Below, piece after piece: positions 36,929 through 44,840 of a stretch of 64,000 nt of DNA (the stretch's first letter is position 1; every line of letters starts with the position of its first letter). The DNA comes from an uncultured Collinsella sp. (GTDB taxonomy: Bacteria > Actinomycetota > Coriobacteriia > Coriobacteriales > Coriobacteriaceae): contig CANNOC010000002.1 of the NCBI GenBank assembly GCA_947507155.1, forward strand, positions 62,001 to 126,000. The letters run 5' to 3'. The notes under the pieces were generated by a model, which worked only from the letters and a program-made list of their open reading frames with translations, did not search any database and was not told the origin of the DNA. The translations under genes and the position numbers were made by a program.

Positions 36929-38017
36929 CTACCTTTCCGTGCAGCTAATGCAGGGGTCGATGGTCAGGATAATCATAGGAACGTTGGCAAGGAGCACGCC
37001 CTGCAGCGCATGTGTCAGACCCGCCAGGTTTTGCGACGTCGGCGTTCGCACGCGAAAACGGTCCAGATTCTTGGTGCCGTTACCGCGCACATAGTAGTAC
37101 GCCTCGCCGCGCGGCTGCTCAATCACAACCTCGCCGCGCGCGCCGTCGGCCGGCGTGAGCTTGGTGCGCCCGCCGATACCGTCGTGCGGGATCTTGCCCA
37201 CAAGCTCCTTGATGATGTCCATGGCCTGCGTGACCTCGGCACAACGCACCTGGCAGCGGGCATAGCAGTCGCCGTCGGTAGCAACGATGGGCTCAAATGC
37301 TGCCAGGCCCGCATAGGCACCGTCGCCAAACATGCGCACGTCGTAATCCACGCCCGAGGCGCGACCGAACGGGCCGACCATCGACAGATTCAGCGCGTCC
37401 TTCTTGCTGATCACGCCCACGCCATGCAGGCGCTCGCCGCAGCTATTGTCGTCCAAAAACGTATGCACCAGGGCCTCGTAGTCGGGACGCATGGCATCGA
37501 GCGTCTGGACAATACCCGCCAGCTCGGAGTCCTCAATGTCGTGCTTAAGGCCGCCGATTTCGTTGATCGACAAAATCACGCGACCACCGCACGTGCTCTC
37601 GAAGATCTTGAGAATCTGCTCGCGCAGGGTCCACGACCGATAGAACAGCGCCTCGAAGCCAAAGGCATCGGCGAGCAGGCCCAGCCACAGCAGATGCGAG
37701 TGGATGCGCGAAAGCTCGTGCAAAATGGTGCGGATATACTGCACGCGACCGGGCACCTCGATGTCGAGCATACGCTCGCAGGCGCTGGCATAGCCGCAGC
37801 TGTGGCCCACGGCGCAGATGCCGCAGATGCGCTCGGCGATGTAGCCAAACTGATGCATATCGCGCTTTTCGGTGAGCTTCTCGAGTCCGCGGTGCACAAA
37901 GCCGATCTGCGGAATTGCCTCAAGAACGCGGTCGTCCTCGATCACCAGGTCCAGATGAAGCGGCTCGGGCAGCACCGGGTGCTGCGGGCCAAACGGAATA
38001 ACGGAGCGATGTGCCAT
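36929..38017 (-). CDS. echE: Ech-type [NiFe]-hydrogenase large subunit
   Basis: A 362-residue catalytic subunit. The nickel-iron ligands are complete: C65 and C68 in ERICGICAVGHSC, and C356 and C359 in DPCISCTER. This separates it from the NuoD-type complex I subunit, which has lost them. GLEKLTEKRD and SRIHSHLLWLGLLADA are further group 4 signatures. The chain ends only three residues after C359, so there is no C-terminal peptide to be removed by a maturation protease, as in other Ech large subunits. It evolves or oxidises H2, coupled to ion translocation by the membrane subunits. Confidence 0.94.
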   Translation of the reverse strand: MAHRSVIPFGPQHPVLPEPLHLDLVIEDDRVLEAIPQIGFVHRGLEKLTEKRDMHQFGYIAERICGICAVGHSCGYASACERMLDIEVPGRVQYIRTILHELSRIHSHLLWLGLLADAFGFEALFYRSWTLREQILKIFESTCGGRVILSINEIGGLKHDIEDSELAGIVQTLDAMRPDYEALVHTFLDDNSCGERLHGVGVISKKDALNLSMVGPFGRASGVDYDVRMFGDGAYAGLAAFEPIVATDGDCYARCQVRCAEVTQAMDIIKELVGKIPHDGIGGRTKLTPADGARGEVVIEQPRGEAYYYVRGNGTKNLDRFRVRTPTSQNLAGLTHALQGVLLANVPMIILTIDPCISCTER

Positions 38018-38022
38018 GGACC

Positions 38023-38721
38023 TTACGCCTCCTTGTTCTGCTTGTCGCGGGCGGCCTTGGTGGCAAGCGCCGCGCGGACCTTGGCCGCTTTCTCGGGATC
38101 CATGGCGGTGAGCTTTGCTTCCAGCTCGGCGGCTTTGAGCGCCGCCTTCGCAGCAGCATCGTCATGCTGAGCATCGGAGCCGGCAGCCGCAGCGGGCTGA
38201 GCGACGGCAGCGTCTGCGGCGCCCTCCCCCGCAGCAGCAGCGGCAGCGGCCTTCTCGGCTGCGGCCTTGCGCGCCTTGGCCTCGGCGGCGGCACGCACCT
38301 TCATGGCTTTCTCGCGCGCGGCCTTCACCTCGGGCGTGATAACGCTCATGGGTTCGGCAGTCGAAACCTGGTAGAAAAAGCCCTTGAAGTCGATCTGCAT
38401 ATCGGTGATGGCGAGACCAAACAGGTCATGTGCCTCGTTCTCAAACGGGAACACCGCTGGATAATACGAGCTGATGGACGGAATCTCCTGGTACTGGTCG
38501 ATGCCCTCAACCACCAGGTTCTCGATCGCATAGCTGCCGTCCTGCGCAATTTGCTCCTGAGCAGCACGAACGTTGATAAACGTATAGACCAGGCGATACG
38601 ATCCGTCGTCCACACAGCGCTCGGCATGCATTTGCACAAAGCGCGCGCCGACGCCCTTGAGCGCCTGCACATGCGGCAACAGCTCATCGATCCCAACGGT
38701 GGTATAGATAGCCTTTTGCAT
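38023..38721 (-). CDS. echD: Ech hydrogenase NuoC-like subunit with Ala/Lys-rich tail
   Basis: A 232-residue protein. Residues 1-120 are the NuoC/HycE-N (30-kDa) fold, with YRLVYTFINV, IPSISSYYPAVFPFENEAHDLFG as the diagnostic stretch. From about 125 on it is an unusual Ala/Lys/Glu-rich helical extension of about 105 residues, longer than normal EchD, probably a flexible coiled tail. It ends with stop/start overlap with echC on one side and is 5 bp before echE. It couples the catalytic module to the membrane arm. Confidence 0.88.
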   Translation of the reverse strand: MQKAIYTTVGIDELLPHVQALKGVGARFVQMHAERCVDDGSYRLVYTFINVRAAQEQIAQDGSYAIENLVVEGIDQYQEIPSISSYYPAVFPFENEAHDLFGLAITDMQIDFKGFFYQVSTAEPMSVITPEVKAAREKAMKVRAAAEAKARKAAAEKAAAAAAAGEGAADAAVAQPAAAAGSDAQHDDAAAKAALKAAELEAKLTAMDPEKAAKVRAALATKAARDKQNKEA

Positions 38722-39323
38722 TACTCGGCCTCCTTTGCAGCGGCGGGCGCGGCAGGCTTCCCGGCGGGCGCGCCGTCAGCCGTGCCTGCGTCGACACCGG
38801 CCCCGGCCCCCGCAGCAGCCACAAACCCGTCCTCGCCCAGCTCAACGCCACCGTCCCAGGTGGCGGCACCGCCCACGGTGAGCGGATCGCCACCGGCGCG
38901 CATCACGGTCTCCTTCTGGTCCAGGATGCCGCACGCCTCTACAATGGCATCGATCACGGTCTCGGGGCGAATGGCGCACCCGGGCGCGTACACGTCCACG
39001 GGAATCGCGCGGTCCACGCCGCCGATCACGTTGTAGGCATCGCGGAACACGCCACCCGAACACGCGCAGATACCGCAGGCCACCACACACTTGGGCTCGA
39101 GCATCTGGTTGTAGATCTGGCGCACGACGGGCAGGTTCTGGGCATTGACCGACCCCGTCACCAAAAAGATATCCGCATGCTTGGGGTTGCCGGTGTTGAC
39201 CACGCCAAAGCGCTCCGCATCGAACAGCGGCGTGAGCGAGGCCAGCACCTCGATATCGCATCCGTTGCAGCTCGAGCCGTCGTAATGAATAACCCACGGC
39301 GAGCGCGACATTTTATGATCCAT
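38721..39323 (-). CDS. echC: Ech hydrogenase small subunit (NuoB-like)
   Basis: A 200-residue subunit carrying the proximal 4Fe-4S cluster. Ligands are C19 and C22 in GSSCNGCDIE, the Cys of ACGICACSGG, and the Cys of APGCAIRPE, as in NuoB and EchC. The start at 39323 follows GGAGG by 8 nt. A low-complexity Ala/Gly/Pro tail of about 45 residues is added at the C-terminus. It relays electrons between the ferredoxin subunit and the NiFe site. It overlaps echD by one base. Confidence 0.92.
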   Translation of the reverse strand: MDHKMSRSPWVIHYDGSSCNGCDIEVLASLTPLFDAERFGVVNTGNPKHADIFLVTGSVNAQNLPVVRQIYNQMLEPKCVVACGICACSGGVFRDAYNVIGGVDRAIPVDVYAPGCAIRPETVIDAIVEACGILDQKETVMRAGGDPLTVGGAATWDGGVELGEDGFVAAAGAGAGVDAGTADGAPAGKPAAPAAAKEAE

Positions 39324-39335
39324 GGATGCCGCCTC

Positions 39336-42218
39336 CTAAATAAACACGTCGACGAGGATGGGCATAAGGTTGAGCAGGCCAAACACCAGCGCCACGCCCC
39401 ATCCGAGCCTAAAGCAGCTGCGCCAGGTGCTGCGTGCGAAGGTGTTGTCGATCAGCACCTCGACAAAGTACGTCGCGGCCATCACGACCAGGGCTACGAC
39501 CCAGCTCACCGGGTTGTCCCAAACAAAGAACATGCCCACCCACATCAAAAACAGCACGGTCTCGCACCAGTGCATAAGGGTCATCTTGGCCAGCGTGCCG
39601 CCGCTCATCTCGGTGGCGACGCCCTGGACGATCTCCTGATGCGCGTGATGCGAGTACGAAAGATCGAACGGCGACTTGCGCAGCTTGATGGTAAGTACCG
39701 CGAGCAGCGCGAGGAAAATGGGCGCGCTGTACACGATGATAGGGGCCGACTGCCCCGTCACGGCGATGGAATCGAAGCTGTCGGTGGCAAGGTACAGGCC
39801 CACGCTCATCAGCAGAACGGCGGGCTCGTAACTCATGACCTGCAGCAACTCACGATCGGCGCCGACCTGGGCAAACGGGCTTTGCGTCGAGGCGGACGCC
39901 AGCACCACAAAGATCGCGGCGAGCGTCACCATAAAGGCGCACAGCAGCGTGTTGGAGCCCGACACAAAGATGCCGCCGCCCACCACGGTAAAGATGAGCG
40001 CGCATGCCATATAGGTATCGTCCATGGTATTTACGCTGGCAGGGGCCTTGCGCAGCAGCTTGGCAACATCGTAGAAGGGCTGCAGCAGGCGCGGGCCCAC
40101 GCGGCCCTGCATGCGAGCCGAAAGCTTACAGTCAAGACCGTCGATCAGGCCGCCCACAAGCGGCGCCAGCAAGGCAAACGCCACGGTGCCAATAAAGATG
40201 CCCACGACGCCCGAACCTTCAAAATACTTGCCGCGCAGCACCGAGGGCGCACTCATGGCAAGCCGCTCGGGCCCAATCCACGCGCAACACAGCAGCGCAA
40301 ACAAGATAATGCTGCAGCACACGACGCTACCCACGGGGCCAATACGCTTCTCGCCAAGGGCGTCCTCCGAGTACCAATTGCGCTTTTCGGCCTTCACCTC
40401 ATGTCCCATCGAGCCGCGGAAATGGCGATATTTGTCGGTTCCCACACCCGAAAGATATACGTTGACGTGCGGTTTGTTGCTCACGCGGAACGACGTCAGC
40501 AGCACCACGGCGATAAACGCCACGATAACGACCATCAGATACATGGCGTCCTTGCCGATAACGTACGGCACGCGGCCAAACACCATGGCCAAGTAAGGCG
40601 ACACCAGACCGCTCGAGATAACCGGGAACGCCACGCAGCACAGAATCAGCAGCGCGGCGATGGTGTTGAGCGCCATCCATTCGGTCTTATGGACATTGAC
40701 CTCAACGTTTTGAGCCGTGGGATCGACGCCCGAAAGCTTGGCAAGCCACTTGCCCCAGAAGTAAAACGTCGCGGCCGAGCCAAAGGCAAGCACCATGATC
40801 ATGAGCACGTTGCCGGTCTGCGCAAACGCCACCAGGGCGCCCCACTTGGACACGAGCATGCCAAACGGCGCCACAAACATGCCCATGATGCCCAGCATCA
40901 TCAGACGCGTCAGGTGCGGCATGCGGCTGAACATACCGTCCATGTCCTCGATATTGCGGCTGCCGATATGATGCTCGGCCGTGCCCACGCACAGGAACAG
41001 CAGCGACTTGGCCACCGTGTGGAACAGGATCAGGAAGATGGCCGCCCACACGGCCTCGGGCGCGCCGACACCCAAGCAGGCACTGATGAGGCCCAAGTTG
41101 GAAATGGTGGAGTACGCGAGCACGCGCTTGGCGTTGCTCTGCGAGATGGCCATGAGGGCGGCGAGCAAAAACGTGATGGCACCCACGCTCGTGACCATAA
41201 AGCCGGTCACGGGATAGATGGCATAGAGCGGGCTCAGCTTGACCATCAGGAACACGCCGGCTTTGACCATGGTGGACGAGTGCAGCAGGGCGCTCGTGGG
41301 CGTGGGGGCAACCATGGCGCCAAGCAGCCAAGTGTGGAACGGCATCTGTGCGGCCTTGGTGAGTGCGGCGAGCGACAGCAGAATGACCGGCATCACCAGC
41401 AGCGCGGATTGCGCGGTTCCGGCGCCGGAAAGCTCGATCATACCCGAGATGGTCAGCGGCATACCGTTAACGTGCAGGTACATGAGGCCGGCCAAAAACG
41501 CGATGCCGCCCAGCATGTTGAGGATGATCTGGGTGAAGGCGTTCTTGATGGCCTCGGGCGTGCGCGTATAGCCAATCATAAGGAACGAGCACACGGTGGT
41601 GATTTCCCAGCCGCAGAACAGCCACTCAAGGTTGTCGCTCGTCACGATGACGAACATAGCCGAGAGGAACAGGAACATAAGCGCCAGGAACTGAGGGCGT
41701 CGGTCGGGCGCGGTCTGCCCGCGCAGCGCGGCCTCGTGCTCGTCGTGGGCCTGGAAGTCCTTCATGTAGCCCAGGGCATACACGCAGATTAGGCTGCCGA
41801 CAATGCCGACGGCGAGGACCATGATCACGCTCATATAGTCCAGGTAGAGCGGCGTTGCGGTGACGGCTTCGGCCGCGGGCAGCGTCATGGCTGCAAAGGC
41901 GAGCGAGCCCACCAGCTGGACTATGCCGAGCACCGTGGTGAGCGCGTTCCTATATTTGAACGCGTTGTACAGGATGACGACGCACAGGATGACATCGATG
42001 GCGGAGCTGACGATCGAGAGCACATGCGAGGTGCCGGGGGCAACCTCAAAGCTCTGCGGGCCCGCGCCAAAAAACATGACGGCGACTACAGCTGTCACCG
42101 CCATAATGATGCCGGAACCTATGAGCCCCACCGCATCGCGGGCGCGGTCACCGTGCGCGAGCAGCATGCCCAGCGCCGGTACCAGCGGAAACAGGGTAAG
42201 GAAATACAGTAGCGTCAT
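39336..42218 (-). CDS. Fused Ech membrane subunit: EchA (NuoL/MrpD-like) joined to EchB (NuoH-like)
   Basis: A 960-residue membrane protein starting at 42218 after GGGGGAG. Residues 1 to about 620 are an antiporter-like ion-translocating subunit (EWLFCGWEITTVCSFLMIGY, the Lys-bearing AALTKAAQMPFHTWLLGAM, and LLHSSTMVKAGVFLM). Residues about 660-960 are a NuoH/EchB-like anchor (LSARMQGRVGPRLLQPFYDV, the RELLQVMSYEPAVLL loop, SPFDLSYSHHAHQEIV). These are separate proteins in characterised Ech complexes. The linker (about 590-660) is one helix plus a soluble YLSGVGTDKYRHF stretch. As first gene of the operon it sets the stoichiometry at one to one. Confidence 0.92.
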   Translation of the reverse strand: MTLLYFLTLFPLVPALGMLLAHGDRARDAVGLIGSGIIMAVTAVVAVMFFGAGPQSFEVAPGTSHVLSIVSSAIDVILCVVILYNAFKYRNALTTVLGIVQLVGSLAFAAMTLPAAEAVTATPLYLDYMSVIMVLAVGIVGSLICVYALGYMKDFQAHDEHEAALRGQTAPDRRPQFLALMFLFLSAMFVIVTSDNLEWLFCGWEITTVCSFLMIGYTRTPEAIKNAFTQIILNMLGGIAFLAGLMYLHVNGMPLTISGMIELSGAGTAQSALLVMPVILLSLAALTKAAQMPFHTWLLGAMVAPTPTSALLHSSTMVKAGVFLMVKLSPLYAIYPVTGFMVTSVGAITFLLAALMAISQSNAKRVLAYSTISNLGLISACLGVGAPEAVWAAIFLILFHTVAKSLLFLCVGTAEHHIGSRNIEDMDGMFSRMPHLTRLMMLGIMGMFVAPFGMLVSKWGALVAFAQTGNVLMIMVLAFGSAATFYFWGKWLAKLSGVDPTAQNVEVNVHKTEWMALNTIAALLILCCVAFPVISSGLVSPYLAMVFGRVPYVIGKDAMYLMVVIVAFIAVVLLTSFRVSNKPHVNVYLSGVGTDKYRHFRGSMGHEVKAEKRNWYSEDALGEKRIGPVGSVVCCSIILFALLCCAWIGPERLAMSAPSVLRGKYFEGSGVVGIFIGTVAFALLAPLVGGLIDGLDCKLSARMQGRVGPRLLQPFYDVAKLLRKAPASVNTMDDTYMACALIFTVVGGGIFVSGSNTLLCAFMVTLAAIFVVLASASTQSPFAQVGADRELLQVMSYEPAVLLMSVGLYLATDSFDSIAVTGQSAPIIVYSAPIFLALLAVLTIKLRKSPFDLSYSHHAHQEIVQGVATEMSGGTLAKMTLMHWCETVLFLMWVGMFFVWDNPVSWVVALVVMAATYFVEVLIDNTFARSTWRSCFRLGWGVALVFGLLNLMPILVDVFI

Positions 42219-42399
42219 ACCATCACTCCCCCATGCAAAAACGCTGCAATTGTTTAACGTTATAGCTCAATTGAGGAGTAGCGGCGGCGGGTTTTCGGTC
42301 AACTGGGGAGTTTTGTACGTGCGGGGTAAGGAGTCTGTCCGCATTGGAGCAGAGGGGCGGCAAGAAAAATGCGCCCCTGTGGGCGCACCATCCCGTTCG

Positions 42400-42804
42400 C
42401 TATTCCGCCTTTTTAACGCGCGGCTTGCGGCCGCGCGGCTTATCGACCAGCGCGGACTCACCGCTCTCGCGATACTGGCGGCACCAAGCCTTGACTGAAG
42501 ACTCGCTGGGAATCCCGTGCTTGATCATAGCCTCGCGAACCGTCAGGCCGTTTTCCAAACGGTCCTTAACCACGGCGAGCTTTACGTCGTACGAATAGGT
42601 GTGATGACGAGCGCCCGCATTGAGCACGGCGTCGGCACCGCCCACGGCATATGCGCGGGCCCACTGACGAGCCGTGGCCTGGGGAATGCCAAGCTTTGCG
42701 GCGAGGGCGCGGTGACCGACCCCCTCTTGGAGGATCTCGACGGCGCGCTGCCTAACCTCGGGCGCATGCGTGCGAGTCCTAGTTGCTTCCGACATACCTG
42801 CCAC
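42400..42804 (-). CDS. Orphan helix-turn-helix protein resembling IS3-family OrfA (InsJ-like)
   Basis: A 134-residue protein with two HTH motifs. One is near residues 18-55 (RQRAVEILQEGVGHRALAAK, QATARQWARAY); the other is near 75-115 (LAVVKDRLENGLTVREAMIK, SVKAWCRQYRE). A basic PRGRKPRVKK tail follows. This is the DNA-binding half of IS150/IS3-type transposases. There is no OrfB catalytic frame on either side and no terminal repeats are visible, so it is either a domesticated regulator or a remnant. GTG at 42804 has AAGG at the right distance; ATG at 42795 is the alternative. Confidence 0.75.
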   Translation of the reverse strand: MAGMSEATRTRTHAPEVRQRAVEILQEGVGHRALAAKLGIPQATARQWARAYAVGGADAVLNAGARHHTYSYDVKLAVVKDRLENGLTVREAMIKHGIPSESSVKAWCRQYRESGESALVDKPRGRKPRVKKAE

Positions 42805-43082
42805 TTCTTAGCCTTAACCGTTAATCTGCTTTCTTACGTGCTTGTTAGATAGTAGCATTTTGCTGTTCCCGCGTAACAGTTAATTGAAAATCGTAACGGC
42901 GGCATCTGGGTATTTGCCATTCGTTTGCAACAGTTCTTTAGGTTTTATTTACGCAGCTAGTTGGCTCGCGACTCATTGACAGTGTTTTACCAACCAAATT
43001 GGTATCTTTTTGTTTGGCTGGTATGGTTTGTGCAATTATTAACCCCTTGTCAGTCCGCAGTTAACATGTCAGATTTCCACTT
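42805..43082. other. A/T-rich non-coding stretch upstream of the orphan HTH gene
   Basis: About 280 bp of clearly lower G+C than the surroundings, with no coding signal. It probably includes the promoter of the HTH gene. The ACCAACCAAATTGGT stretch near 42988 is weakly palindromic. Nothing else is recognisable. Confidence 0.4.
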
Positions 43083-43152
43083 ACTTTCCAACTTTCCACT
43101 TAACTTTCCAGCTTTCCACCTTGGGTGGTAAGTTAAGCGGAAAGTTGGAAAG
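43083..43152. repeat. Left copy of the repeat bracketing the AlbA_2 gene
   Basis: The segment 43093-43152 matches 44701-44760 at 58 of 60 positions in the same orientation. It is itself an imperfect palindrome: CTTTCCAACTTTCC on the left against GGAAAGTTGGAAAG on the right, with CCACC/GGTGG at the centre. It lies 35 bp beyond the AlbA_2 stop codon. Confidence 0.85.
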
Positions 43153-43187
43153 AAGTTGGGAGACCGAAGCATGGGCGACGGACAGCC

Positions 43188-44657
43188 CTACTTTGCAAGT
43201 CGATACCGTTGCCGCGGGCTACGCGGAGGTTCCATCGCCTCAATCTTGCCCGCACCAATCAAGCCCTTTATATGGTTGGAAACGGCGCTCCTGCTCAAAC
43301 CCGAAGCGTCCGTGAGCTCCTTAGTCGAGGCCGAAGAATGTGTTGCCAGGTAATCCAAGATTGCCTCGTCCACATGCCCCACAGACGTCACCTGTTCCGC
43401 CCGCATTGTCTTTCGCTTATCGAACGTCAGCGAAAAAGAAACCGTCGAGTTCTTTGGTTCGGGCGGCAGCATGTTTGCCCGCTCGAGCTGCTCACCTATC
43501 TCCTGATAACCAGTGCCGCGATTTTCGACCACGTAGCCACCACCTGGGAACGGCGTGGTCTCGAGGATATTTGAAAGAAACTGGTTTCTGGATGACGAAA
43601 CTCCAGAAACTCCCAGCGAATCGATCGTTACATCGCCGTACAGCCCGCCAGGATTGAGAATCTCGACGCGGTCGATATATAGGTTGACCTGCACTTGTGA
43701 GCCGCGCGCGGCGGAAGAGTAGTCGCGGTGCATGAGCGCGTTCGCTACCGCTTCGCGCAGCGCCACGGGCGGATAATCGGGCACATCTTTCCGGAACGCA
43801 CCCTCGATAACCGCGGCGTTTCGAGTGTTTCTCGCAACGGCGGCAAGCACGTCCTCAATCATGAAAGGGATCGGACCCAAAATGGTCTGAGAATCCACAA
43901 AACGCTTGTTATCACTTACTCGCTGCGTTTTTGTGGTCCCGGGGTACGCCGTAAAGGTCACATTGAGACGTGGGAAGAACTTTTGCGGAAACCGTCCCAT
44001 CGCGATAATTGCAGCAAGCGTCGGCACGATTGCGTCGTCCACCCTTTTGGTCACATGCAGGTCAAGGAGAATCTCATCGTCGCTTCTGGTGCCCAAAAGC
44101 CTAGGGTGTAGCTCGCGCTGGCGTTTTATAAACCCTTGCAAAAGATCGGCGTCAAGGTCATCGAGCGTGGCACCTTCGACCGGCTCGTCGTCGTATGTAG
44201 GCTGAACATGCTCCTCCATAAAGCGATCGATTTCGTAGGGAGTCATGCGCCGGTCGCCGTCGCCCGTACGGATAAAGGACGAATCGTACATTCCGCGTGC
44301 CGCAATATAGCAGGGTTTATCGCGTGGATGCATTTCTTTGATGCGCGCGCAAAGCACCAGCTTACCCTCGAAGGGGAGCACTTGGATATCCGGCCTCACA
44401 ACGGGCGTCAGCTTTTCACATGCAGAAGAGAGGGCGTCTTGCATCTTGCGGGCATCAAAACCCTCGACGGGCATAAACCCGTTCTTTTCGGAAATGCCGA
44501 GGATGATAAAGCCGCCCTGCGCGTTGGAAAATGCCGAAAGCGTCTCGACGATGCTTTTGGGGGGCGCGCCCTTGGCTTCTTTTACTTCGTACTGCTGGGT
44601 GTCGTTTCCTATTGTCCGCAGATGATGGATGACCTGCGCCAACCACTCCTCATTCAT
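43188..44657 (-). CDS. AlbA_2 / HATPase_c_4 / winged-helix regulator-like protein
   Basis: A 489-residue protein starting MNEEWLAQ at 44657, 7 nt after GGGAGG; the longer frame reads into the upstream repeat. An AlbA_2 (Schlafen-like) domain spans about 15-130 (YEVKEAKGAPPKSIVETLSA, SNAQGGFIILGI). A GHKL-like ATPase segment (about 270-370) carries REAVANALMHRDYS and VEILNPGGLYGD. The C-terminus is a winged helix (about 430-485; STKELTDASGLSRSAVSNHI). Such proteins are annotated as putative transcriptional regulators or helicase-like, often near mobile or defence loci; no function is proven. Near-identical repeats lie on both sides of the gene. Confidence 0.85.
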   Translation of the reverse strand: MNEEWLAQVIHHLRTIGNDTQQYEVKEAKGAPPKSIVETLSAFSNAQGGFIILGISEKNGFMPVEGFDARKMQDALSSACEKLTPVVRPDIQVLPFEGKLVLCARIKEMHPRDKPCYIAARGMYDSSFIRTGDGDRRMTPYEIDRFMEEHVQPTYDDEPVEGATLDDLDADLLQGFIKRQRELHPRLLGTRSDDEILLDLHVTKRVDDAIVPTLAAIIAMGRFPQKFFPRLNVTFTAYPGTTKTQRVSDNKRFVDSQTILGPIPFMIEDVLAAVARNTRNAAVIEGAFRKDVPDYPPVALREAVANALMHRDYSSAARGSQVQVNLYIDRVEILNPGGLYGDVTIDSLGVSGVSSSRNQFLSNILETTPFPGGGYVVENRGTGYQEIGEQLERANMLPPEPKNSTVSFSLTFDKRKTMRAEQVTSVGHVDEAILDYLATHSSASTKELTDASGLSRSAVSNHIKGLIGAGKIEAMEPPRSPRQRYRLAK

Positions 44658-44667
44658 GCCGAACCTC

Positions 44668-44760
44668 CCAACTTTCCAACTTTCCACCTAACTTACCAGC
44701 TTTCCACTTAACTTTCCAGCTTTCCACCTTAGGTGGTAAGTTAAGTGGAAAGTTGGAAAG
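44668..44760. repeat. Right copy of the repeat bracketing the AlbA_2 gene, in its promoter region
   Basis: It contains the 60-bp unit 44701-44760 (58 of 60 identical to 43093-43152) plus a partial extra unit at 44668-44700, with repeated ACTTTCCA motifs. It ends only about 10 bp upstream of the AlbA_2 start codon, so it may include that gene's promoter or operator. Confidence 0.85.
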
Positions 44761-44798
44761 TTGGTGGAGAGCTGGGGCAGCAGTAGGCCAAGCGAACA

Positions 44799-44831
44799 AG
44801 AAAAAGGGCGGCAACCGGGTGGTTGCCGCCC
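44799..44831 (-). terminator. Terminator of the surface-protein operon
   Basis: On the minus strand an 11-bp stem (GGGCGGCAACC with GGTTGCCGCCC, 4-nt loop) is followed by TTTTTCTTG, 10 bp past the stop of the giant gene. Confidence 0.93.
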
Positions 44832-44840
44832 CTCGCGTAG

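Noticed and set aside
39177-41792. An 871-codon open frame on the plus strand, antisense to the hydrogenase membrane subunit
   Set aside because: Its translation is His/Arg/Gln-rich and resembles no protein. It is the complementary-strand shadow of a well-supported membrane protein; high G+C makes such frames long.
42400-42804. Complete insertion sequence
   Set aside because: Only the OrfA-like DNA-binding protein is present, with no OrfB frame and no terminal inverted repeats.
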